A stretch of DNA of 64,000 nucleotides from contig JAPXFQ010000127.1 in assembly GCA_028564705.1 (NCBI GenBank), positions 1,860,001 through 1,924,000 on the forward strand. The letters run 5' to 3'. The DNA is from Apricaphanius iberus (taxonomy: Eukaryota > Chordata > Actinopteri > Cyprinodontiformes > Aphaniidae). The notes beneath the pieces were generated by a model that was not told where the DNA came from, ran no database searches, and was given only the letters and a program-made list of their open reading frames with translations. A program made the translations under genes and the position numbers. Each line of letters starts with the position of its first letter. Within the stretch, counting starts at the first letter, position 1. Shown here one piece after another: positions 1 through 12,102 of this stretch.

Positions 1-330
1 ATATCACCTCTAAGTTCTGGGGTGTTGGGTCATGATCCAACACCCACTCTCAGGAACACAGGAAATGACATTTCCTACGTTTTGCAGGACACAGAGGGAA
101 AGACAGAGAAAGGTTGACGTAGACAGCTTGGAGGGGAGAGCGAGGGAGAGAGTGGGAGTTTCTAAGTGGGAACAGAGCTTTTACTGTTTCATATTACAGA
201 GAAAAGAGGAGAAGAGTTAATGGTGGGTAAGGGCTCTGGTGGGTTGTGCAGCCAGCCTCTGTTTTGAATGTAGCTGCTTGTGAAAGTGCTGTGCAGTTGT
301 CTAGGTTTATGGATTCGCTGACAGTGGAAA
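1..330 (+). other. Upstream / 5' UTR region of vstm4
   Basis: No coding exon is seen here. The stretch leads directly into the vstm4 start codon at 331 and probably contains its 5' untranslated region and proximal promoter. I see no TATA box or other decisive promoter motif. An upstream ATG at 309 lies in another frame and runs to a stop inside exon 1, so it is a possible short upstream ORF. Confidence 0.4.
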
Positions 331-3300
331 ATGTACTTCTCTATAGTGGTCCTTGTCCTGACTAAGACTCTGGTCACAGGTAAGTTTACTTTGTTTGCAG
401 CAACAAGCTCAGCAGGAGGGACGAAGGGTGGGGGGAGGTAGGGTGGTAATCAGCGCACACTGCAACACGAAATACAGATTCCTTTGTTTATCCTTAAACA
501 TAAATAAAATATGTTCACTAAATGTGAAGGGGTCAATATCTGCGTGCCTTTTAAAAGTGTTTGCATGCATCCGAAGTGAATACTGTGTGGTTTAATTACA
601 GCATGTGTTTGACTTAGGTTTCTCCTGGTCTATGACAACAAATTCAAGACAATCAGAAATTGCATGTATATTTCACACACTTGCAAACTGATAAACATTG
701 CATGACTTGACCCAGCTAACAAGAGATGAAAATGTTTCCCTCATGAAAAAGCAATTTTGATCGAGCAAAACATTTTAGATTTATGAAAGTTTTTGTTTCT
801 ATAATAAATCAGAAAATTTGGTTTTACTGGCAGTGGTAAAAAGTTGACAAGACAACTTTTTCCAGCAGCATATTTGAGTAGCATATTTGTATTATCTGGT
901 AACTTTTTCTGCTTACGATGTTGCATTATATAATGTTGGAGATAACCAGAAGCAGATTCCTAACTGACTCAATAAGAACAACAACAAAAAAGCAGAAGCA
1001 GATGTTCTCAGTTATCCCGCCTGCATGGATCGGGTTTTACTGCACCCAGGATCAATGTTTCGTACCTGTAGCATATCTTTGCATGTCTAATCATACTTTT
1101 TGAATCATAGTCTGTTATGGACACACATGAAAAATTACTCAAGAAACATAAAAGGGTGTCGGGAAAAACAAAACAGCTGTTCAGAATGTATTATTTGTTA
1201 ATTTCACTCTTAAGCCATTCTTGCTTTTTAGCGGTACAGAGGAAATTCCCATCTGGTGATGGAAGACACATAAGCAGAACCAGTCATACTTTATGCTTTC
1301 AATAGCATAAATCCTACAAGCCACTGTGGGTGTGCACAAGCTCAGTTTGTGTAAATGCTACAATTAGGTGTAATTGGCACGAAGTAAATTGTTGTAAAAA
1401 TGAACTCAGACCTTTCTTTGTGGGGCACATTTTCAATTCCAGTAATTTAGTAATTGGAAAAGGCAAGAAAGAGTCACGCAAGCTGAGTTATTCAGTGACT
1501 GACTTGTGGCAAAGGATTATTGTGTTTTTTGGATTGAAATTAATTTATTGACAAAGACTTTAAGAAACGAGACATGTCTCATGCAAGTTTAAAGAAGGTA
1601 CATAGTGAAATTTTTTTTATTTACTTCTTTTAACTCAACTTTAATTAAATTAATCCAGGATTTCTTAAGATCTTTTAAAGTTTTATCTGTGTTATGGGCT
1701 ACTTATTTTGAGATGTAAGTAGAGTACTTTTGTACTCTTTTCAAGTCACTTAATTACACTGTTTTTATTTCTTGTAATTTATTTAAAAGAAAAATCTGTG
1801 ACTATGGTGTGCATTTATATTCAGTCCCCTCTTTATTATGATACTACCAAATAAATTCTCAAATTGAGGCTTGTTAGAAATCATTATTGAACAAACTCAT
1901 GGATAAAGTGGTGAAAGTGGAGAAGTTTGAGGCCAAGTGAAAAAATAAACAAATATTTCCATCCATAAATTTATCACAGAATACTCTTCAAGCCCCATTC
2001 AAAAATTAAAAGGGTATGGTGCAGCTGCAAAAATACCAAAATGTGGCAATCCAACAAAGACTAAGGAATGAATTAATCTGAGGAGTGATCAAAAAGAAAA
2101 CAGCAACTCTGGAGAAACTGCAGTAATACACATCTTAGGTGAAAAAATTTGTAAAAGGGATGTCTGTATACTCTAAAAATCTGGCCCTCATGGAAGAGTA
2201 GACAGAACAAAATAAGATTGAAAAATCTATGAAGTCATCTTTGCAGTTTCTTACAACCTATGTAGGAGGACAATGAAAACATATGGAAGGTCCTCTTGTC
2301 AGATGAGCCATTTTGGGCCTATATGCAAAACTGAACATCATGGATGGAACTAAATGCACAAAAATCCATTAAAAAAATTGTTAGAGCAAAAACTTGAAGC
2401 TGTGGCAGAGGTTCACCTTCCAGCAGCTTAAGCAACCAGAACCATGCAGCCAGAGCTACAATGGATTGGATTACTTCAAAGCATATTTATGTTCTGAAAT
2501 AACCCATTCAAAATCAAGACCTAATTCCATTTACCATCTATGGCAAAAGTTGTTAACATGTTTCTGTACATTCTTAATCAAGCCTTTCTAAGTTTGATCT
2601 ATCTTGCCACAAAGAATGGGCAAAAATGTCATACCCTTGCTGTTAAAACTGGTTGAGACCCCCAAATACTTGTAGCTGCTACCCCATCAAAAACTGTTTC
2701 TATAGAGTACTACCTTGGGGTGCAGGAATACAAATGTCACACTGTTTTATATTTTGTATCTCTCCGTCTTTTTGGTTTATTGTTGTTTTAAACTGTCTTC
2801 CCTACTGTGTGAAACAGTTTGGTCAGCATTTGCTGTTGTAAATGTGCTATATAAATAAATATTACATTGACATTGGCAATTACACTCTATATTGTTCTGA
2901 TTTGTATTTAGAAGCATTTGTTTTAGACCTTTAAATGAAATGTTTATATGATCTCTACTCTGTTTTTTGCCAACAGAGGTATGTCACACCCTGAATGTGA
3001 CAGTCACCCCTGGCCCTTTGGTCTTAGTCGCAGAGAGAGACAATCTGACTTTATCTTGTCTGGTGTCTGAAAGAAAGTGGAGCAGCAGTGTCCTCATTCT
3101 TCGGTGGTTATTCTCTCCTTTAACTGCTCCAGCTGTCAGAACTACTGCTGTTCCCACCACCTCTCCCACTGCACTTCCACCCTCCCAGTTTCTGATTGTG
3201 AGGATTGGCATAAAGAAGATACATCAGTATGGGAACTACAGTCGTAGGTTCCCCCTGCCGAAGTTTCATTTATTTGATGATGAAGGGGGAAAGGTGTACC

Positions 3301-5055
3301 GGTTGCTCATTAGCAATGTCACAGGGACGGATCAGGGCTTTTATAGCTGCAAAGTTCAAGAGATCCGAAAATACAGAAACACATGGAGAGCCTCATCCAA
3401 TGGCTCCAGCACCACACAGCTGACAGGTAACTAAAAAAGAAACTTTGGACTCTTTTTCCTCTGCTGCTTAAACGTGGTTTGGAAAGACAAAGCTGGCTAC
3501 TTAGAATAGAATAGACTAGACTAGACTAGACTAGACTAGATAGAATAGAATAGTTTTTGCTATTTGTACACAGTAAAACAAAATTACATTTCATGCTTTT
3601 CAGGTGCAAAGTCATAAATACATTAATTCAAAAGGCAAATGTGATTGTTTGTTAACATTTCCAGTTATAGAAAACACAGACAATTATGGAAAAACAGAAA
3701 TATCCCATTGTCAAAAGTATTCAGAGCCTTTGCAGTGCCACTCATATTTAACTCACATGCTGTCCATTTCTTCTCATCTTACTTGAGATGGTTTTGCTCC
3801 TTCAAGGAGTCCAGCTGTGTTAAAAAAATACGGACTGGACTTGATTAGAAAAGGCACACACCTGTCTATATAAGAGCTTACAGCTCACAGTTTATGTCAG
3901 AGAAAATGAGAATTATGACGTCGTAAGTAAGTAAGTAAGGAACCCAGAGAGAGAATTGTGGCAAGGCACAGAAAATTATTTCTGCAGCACTCAAGGTTCC
4001 TAGGAGTATAGTGGCCTCCATAATCCTCAAATGGAAGAAGTTTGGAAAAACCAGAAGTGTTCCTAGACTTGTCCACTCAGCCAAATTGAGCAATCGTTGG
4101 AGAAAAGCCTTGGTGAGACAGGTTAAGAAGAACCCTAAGATCACTGTTGCTAAGCTCCAGAGATGTAGTAGTGTGATAGTTTCACCAAGTTTCACCAGTA
4201 TCACTGCAGCCTTCCACCAGTCGATGCTTTATGGCAGAGTGTTCTGATGGAAGCTTCTCCTCAGTGCAGGGCATATGAAAGCCCACATAGAGTTTTCCAG
4301 AAAACACATAAAGGACTCCCAGACTACGAGAATTAATATTTTCTAAGCGGTATGTGAGGAGTAAAAACAGGTGCTGCACTTCATCTGCCTAATACAATCC
4401 CTACAGTGATACATGGCTGTGGGAGCATCATGTTGTGGGGGTGTTTTTCAGCTACAGGGACGGGACGACTTATTGCAATTGAAGGAAAGATGAATGTGGC
4501 GAAGTACAGAGATAACCTGGGAGAAAACCTCTTCCAGAGTGCTCATGACCTCAGACAGGGCAGAAGGTTCACCTTTCAATAGAAAAATGACCTGACTTCA
4601 GAACAACTCTGTGACCATTCTTGACTGGCTCAGCTAGAGCCCTGACCTAAACCCAATTGAGGATCTCTGGATAGAACGGAAAATGGCTGTCAACCAATGT
4701 TCACCATTCAACCGGACCGAACTGGAGAGCATCTGCAAGGAAGAACGGCAGAGGATCCTCAAATCCAGGTGTGAAAAAACTTGTTGCATCATTCCCAAGA
4801 AGACTCATGGCTGTAGTAGCTTAAAATGGTGCCTGTACCAAATACTGTGCAAAGGATCTGAATACTTATAACTATGTGACATTTCAGTTTTTCTTTTTTA
4901 ACAAATTAGCAAAAATTTCTACATTTCTGTTATTTTTTTCTGTCAAGATGGGGTGCTGAGTAATGGTCTTTTTTTCTTTCCCCAATCTAAGATATATTTG
5001 TAAATATACTAGTAGCACTGGACAAATTGAATTTCCCCTTTTTGGGGATGAATGA

Positions 5056-5139
<84 letters not shown>

Positions 5140-8100
5140 CATACATAAATTTGTTTATTTGTAAATAACTCCCCAGTACGAACACAAATACAGATCAGAG
5201 GTTTCTAAAATATCATAAACTCCTTTAAGGGTTGTATGCTGATGCAGTGGTTAGCACTGTTGCCTTGCAGCAAGAAGGTCCTGAGTGTGTGCAAGGGTTT
5301 TCTGGCTTCCTCCCACACTCCAAAAATATGTGAGTTAAATTAACATGGCTTCTCTAAATTACCCTTAGATGTAATAATATTAATACTAATAATACTAATA
5401 ATAATAACACTGTGATGGACTGGCGACCTATCCAGGGTGTACCCCGCCTCTCACCCGTTGACAGCTGAAGATCGCCCCCCCCCCACGGCCCCTGGAGGAT
5501 TAAGCGGTTCAGAAAATGGATGGATAATAATAATAATGGATTGCATTTATATAGTGCTTTTTGAGACCCTCAGCTGCAGCTAATCTGTTTTTCTCCTTAA
5601 TTAAAATGCCAAGAGAGTCAGTTCCTGCTTGTAAGAAATTATCTATTTACAACCTCTCTCTTCAAAAACCTTGCCTTGCAAAATAGTACATTTTGCAATT
5701 CTCTCCTGGCATTGTATAAACCAAATCTTGTAATTTACATGAAAAGTTTAGACACATGTATAATTGGGTATTTCTGGTAAGCAAATCAGTGCTACGTCCC
5801 CCTCTGTTTATCCCATGGGGCCTCCTCAATTTTTTTGTCTCATGCAGGATTTAGCCAAATCTCCTGATCCACTGACCGTAACGTTTAACAGCTCTAACTG
5901 TATGCTGTCTTTTCAATGTGGAAAGAAAGACATTTAGGTGTTCAACTCAGAAAACTTTTAGATAAAGGCAGAGGTTAGCTCTGGTAGATGAACACTTGAT
6001 GAGAAACGTCTGATTATTTTTGAAATTGTAAAATTCATAAAAAGCATTAGGCTATATTTTTGATTTGATCACTAGCTGCAAGTTTCTTCTTTTTTATATT
6101 ATCACTTATGTGATCCTTTAATTTTAGTTTTACGATTACGCAGTAGGTGATAAAACCACCTCAGGCATTTTCAACAGATTATCAATGAAACAAACAGCTT
6201 TGTTAATTTTTCAGCATTTAATGTAAAAAAAAAGGCAAATGAAAAATTACAAAAAAGTGAAAATGGACAAAATAATTTGGAATCACATGGAACGCAGTAT
6301 TTTAGATTCAAAATGCCATAAATTTGTTGTCCTTTTAATAAATGTGATTTTCAACAACTCAGCTCAAGTTCAGGCAAAATAACAAAGGATTTCTCATTTC
6401 TACAAATAGTAATGCTAACAGTGCCCTGGCTGCACCATCTGGTCTTTCTACAGGTGTTTGCTCAACACCACCTTTAAGAAAGTGTGAAAAGCAAAAGGGA
6501 ATTTCTACTGTAGCTATTCTGAAAATGTGCTGCAAAGAAATATCCTTTCCAAAGAAGTAATTTAAAATTGAATTTTTCCTGCTGAGACATATGGTTAATA
6601 TATTCTAGGAATACAAAACTGTTCCATGCTTAATACTAAAGATCATGAAACACAAATAAATGTTTTTCATGTAGCTGCAGAAGGGATTAAATGTACCTAT
6701 ATATTTGAGTGTGGCCCCAGTTCTCAGGCATTTCCATCCTGAAACAATGATCTCACACAGTCCACAACATCACTCTATTTGTATGAGAATGAGGGGGAAA
6801 AGGTAGTGGTGCTGAGCTGGCAATGTTCTCAAACTCTGTAACACAAGACATCAGCATTCTGGGTTTACTGTACTTTTATTCAAGTCTCAGACAAACATTC
6901 CTGGAGAATTAAGTTTCAGCTAATCTAACCAGGAGCAGATTTACCCCACACATCCACAAAAAGAGATTGAAGAATTATATTAGGAGGTAATTTAAAATGC
7001 ATAAAGAATAAATCATTCTACACAAGAACATGTGATTTTAACTGAGATGATCATTTGGTCTTGTTCATAGATTAACGAGAGTAAAATAAAAGTTTTATCA
7101 GAGTTTATTGTATTTTCTTAGACGTTCTGGTCTTGCTAATTTTTATTTAGTGAAGTCCAGTTTTGTTCACAGTCAGGAAAACCCAAATTGCACAGCACTT
7201 TCAGAAATGTTATCTTTTGAAAAAGTGACTTTATTCCGGTTATACATTTTATTTTAATTGTTTGTACCAGATGAAAAGCACAGATATTCCATTGTGGCTA
7301 CACATGGCCCAGTTACACAGTTCACAGTGCCTGGAAAAGTTTTTCATGCTCTTTGGACTTTTTTACATTCTCTTACAGCTACAAACGTTGGTTGTTGTTT
7401 TGTTTTTTCCTGCTGTTTGTGAGATAGACCAAAGCACATTATTGCATAACAGTTAAGTTAAAAGAATATCTAATTCTTAATACTTGGCTTTTGTTAACAC
7501 TGAAAAATCTATGATGTTTATTCTGTATTTAGTAAATAGGTGAACCATTTTTTGTTGCAGTTTTAGTTGCAACTTTTTAGAGTGTGTTCCGATTGGGTTT
7601 GAACAACTACAGACTGGTATTTATGCAATTTAGTCTTTTAAAAAAAAAAATTCTGATTGGAGAGTAAATATCTATGAACAGCCCTTTTCATGTTTTGCCC
7701 CTGTTTCTAATTGGATAATATCTGGACTTTGACGAGGCCATATGGAAATATAGGCTCCGTGACTATGCAAATAATTTCATTGTCACTCTGGCTTTTTGTT
7801 TGGTATCTTTGTCCTGCTGACAAATCACAAGACACATTGTCTTTAACAGGTTTTCTTCTAGTATTGCCCTGTATTTAGCTACAGTCATCTTCCAATCAGC
7901 TTTAACCAGCTTCCCTGTCCATGCTGAAGAAATGAATCCCCAGCATGATACTGCACCACATTTCATTCTGTTTACAGTGTGTTGAAGGTCGTCTCATTTC
8001 GAGCAGAGAGCCCTCTTCAGCATGTTTGACGTGTCCCATAATTAGCTTGTGGCAAACCTGAATTCCTTTGGCATTTCTTTAATAATAGTCCTCAACTTAT

Positions 8101-11100
8101 CTCCTTTTCCATGAAGGCCAGATTTGTGGAGTGTAAGACTAGTTTACCCACCTGAATGGTTTACCTCTCCAGAATTACCATGGGCCATATGGCTGCTCAT
8201 TTGAATAAAGCTCTTCACGTCCAGCCTATCTGTTTAAATAGGCAGTCGAGATTTAAAAGTTGTGCCACACTTTTTCCATTTCAAAATGTTGAAAAAGTTC
8301 AAGGGGAATGAATGTTTTTGCTAGCTTCTGCACTTTTTGCTTGTTTTATACTGGAAAAGCATAACAGTCCAGGTCATACAGAACCATCTGACAACGCCCT
8401 GCCCTATATTCAGGGCACATTAAGGAAGCCATGCGACCTCAGGCATCCCAGAGATGCATTGACTACAGAGCCAGGAAACACAAGAGCTGATTATAAGGGT
8501 AAACAATGAGGTAAAAAGCTGCAATCCAGGGAAACCCTTAGTCTCCACTTTTGAACCTTCACTAAACTCTTAAATTAATGAATTATTCATATCCATAGGA
8601 TTCTGACCAACGAGATGAACGTTTACTTTTTTCACATTTTTAAGGTATTTTAACCAAAAGTTTGAGTGCTTTCTGCTCCTTTTTGAACCGATGGATTGAA
8701 TCCCACTGAATGCTGGCTTTAGATTTACAACACTTTCCACATCTTCACAGTTCCTTTCTGCATGAGTACAGATGAGCCAACGGCTGTAACATATTCTTTC
8801 TGGGCTGTATATATATATTTTCAAGCATAAACATGGCGCCATTTGGTGTACAGTCAGTATTTTTCAGGCACATCTGTAGAACATATGTTCATACAACGGC
8901 TCCTGACAGTCAACCTGTTGACCTCAGAGGCGGCCAGTAAATAGTTACATTTACTTTCTCTAATGTTGTATTTTAATGCTTTTTATGCTTTTCTTGTTTA
9001 ATTTTTAATTGCTGCTTTTTATTTCCATGCTTTTATCATATTTTTGGTTTGTTTACCACAGAATCATGTAAAGCACCCTGAATTACCTTGTTGTTGAAAG
9101 TGTGGTATACAAATAAAATTGCCTTGTCTTGTCTAAATCACCTAATTAAGTACTGGTTTCATTGGGTTTACTTTGAAAAAAAATATCTGTAAATAATTTT
9201 CTTCAAAAAAGAAGAAAAATGTTATTTTACAGTAATGTCACATATTTTCATATATTTTAGTCTTTAGAATTTGCACATAACTCATGTTTTCCAATTAAAT
9301 AATTTTTAAATATTAGATAATATGTTATAATCTCAGAGCAAGTACTCAATACTTAAGCAGTGTTTTTGCCAAATACTTTTTTGCTCTTAATTTAGTCATT
9401 TTTTGGAATTACAAATTTGTACTTGAGAGTAAAAATGTGCTGATGTAATGCTACTTTTACTTGACTACTCTGGCTACTTTACCCACCTAAGTTGTTTTAA
9501 TTGAGCTTCAGTTTGTGGTTGAAAACAACATTTTCTCTGTTTTAGACTAATTTTACCAGCTAAGCTCTTTTCATTTTCTTAGAATGAGGTTATCCGTCAT
9601 CCACACAGGGTTATAGATAACTGGACAGATGGGGTAGGTACACTCAGACCAGGTCATCATGCACTTTGAGATTGTGCCAAACATAACGATGAAATTAGGA
9701 CTTTTATGCATCTCTGATAAATGATCCAGTACTGTGTGCAATTGTGGAGGGGGCTGTATGTTTTTGCATGTCTTTATGACAATATAAACAAAATATACGA
9801 TGATTTTGATATTTCTATTTCTAATTATTATTTTTTAAACAGATGACAATTTGTAGTGCAAATGCTAGTTATAATGATTTTGAATTAGCTTATTTTTGTA
9901 ATGATGTGACCTTGCATCCCACATGCAGGTGATACTCAGAAACTTAGAATATTGTTTATTTAAAGTTAAAGTTTATTTCCATAGTTCAACTTAAAAGGTA
10001 AAACCAGAATCTGAAATAGATTCATTACTTCCAAAGTGAGACATTTCAAGCCTGAATGTTATCATTTTGGATTTTAAATAGAGATATGTCGGACCTTTGA
10101 AAAGTATTATCATGCATTTGTATTCAGTACTTGGTTTGGGCCCCAATTTAATTAATTATTGCTTCCATTACTGTCTGGCATGAATGCTATCAGCTTGTGG
10201 CTCTACTGAGGTGTCATGGAAGACTAGGATGCTTCAATAGCGGCCTTTAGCCTTTCTCCATGCCACCTTTGGCAGTGTGGGGATGATGCCAAGTCCTGCT
10301 GGAAAATGAAGTCAGCAGTGATTTTAAATGAAGTCTAGTAGTCTGGAAATGGATCAGTCCAGGATGCACCCCACCTCTGTTCTTGCGACTCAGCATGAAT
10401 AAACAAGTATAGAATGAATAGACAAGACTGGAAATGATTATAAAGTTAATCATATTTGATAGTGCAGTTTTTTACATTTAAATGTATCAACAAACAACAT
10501 TCAAGTGACAGTCAAAAGGAAGTGAATATGCAGAATAAAGGGAAATCTCCCCATTTTTATCCAAGAACAGCTGCCTACTGAGGCCTGCAGCTTTGTGGAT
10601 GTCCCCGCTGTGGGTTTGGCCAATGCTTGTGGAGTTTTTTCTTCACAGCAGTGGTTTGGATATTTCCAGAAACCACTGAGGTTGTCGGCTCCATTGGTTC
10701 AGAGCCCAAAGACATCAGCGATTTATAAAGATAGACTTGGAAATTTTAGATTCCTTATGCGCTGTTTTTTGCTGACTTAGTGCAACATGTTTGTTCCTAC
10801 AGTGCACTTTACTCCTGAGACTGGAAGCAGTGAGGGGATCTGGAATTTATTTGCAGGTATTGTCTTGAATCTCTAGTCATTTTTATTCCTTTAATCATGC
10901 ATAACTGTGATGCAACAATTTCTGTCTCTGAATCAGATGTATATTTGTGTGCTGTGTTGATCTGCTCACTGGGCCTGCTGTCCATCTTCTTGTTCTCCCT
11001 CGTCTTAACGTGCCAGTACTTCCACAGGCGACACAGATTGAAAGGTAAATCCAGTTTTTCTTTCTACAGTAACAAGTATGTACACAATAAAGTGTAATCT

Positions 11101-12045
11101 GTACTTATTACAGCAAATTATTACATTCAAGACTATTTTTCTCCTGATTTCTTCACAGCCAGTTATCTTCTCGTCAAATGTCCAGAAAGCAGGTACAACA
11201 CAGTTTATCAAAATAACTACTAAATGTTGTGACTAACAATGGTAAACAAAATACACATTTAAATGTTGCTTAAATCATAAATATTTACCTCGGCCAAGGA
11301 GGTTATATGTTACAACAAGGCAGTTCTTTTTTTATCTATTTTAGGTTTTGAAATACTGTGTTATCATCAGAATATATAGCCAAAAGATTGTTAAAGAAAT
11401 TACACGCTTGAGGCATTTTAATAGAAATTAGGAAAACTTACTGCAGTCCTTATCAGGCATAATTGTGACCAAAAAGCTTATTTTCTCTGCTTGATTAATT
11501 TTCTTTCCTACTCCTGTGCAAGTCTCAAAACCTGATTAAACATGTTTTTTTGTTTTTTTTACCAAATTAGAAAATAAAATTGCTTCAGGTAATGTGCCTT
11601 TTGGGTTTTAAGGACTGTATCTTACCAGCACCATCCATCCATCCATGAAATGCAGAATCCATGCAACTGAAATACTTTTGCTAAATACTACAATAGCATT
11701 TTTCAGACTTCTTTTTATTTCATCTTAAGCTCCCCACAAGTCTTTGTGAGCTTTACAATGTTGGCCAATAAAGCTCTGCATTGAGAAGCTGAAAATCTGT
11801 CCAACGGGTCAGAAATATTATGCTTCTTCCATGAAATGTGGTATCAAGCTAAAAATTGCACCCAAGCAGTCCTTCACCACTGCAGAAATTTGATCCAATT
11901 TATTGTACAGCTCTGTTAATCATTTTCCCATTGTTAACCAAGTTGTTGTCTAAAGTTTAATATGAAAATATTTTTTTTACCTTTTCAAACACAATTTTAC
12001 ACTGATGTAAACAAACATGTTTGTTGTAGAGTATATAAACCATTG

Positions 12046-12102
<57 letters not shown>

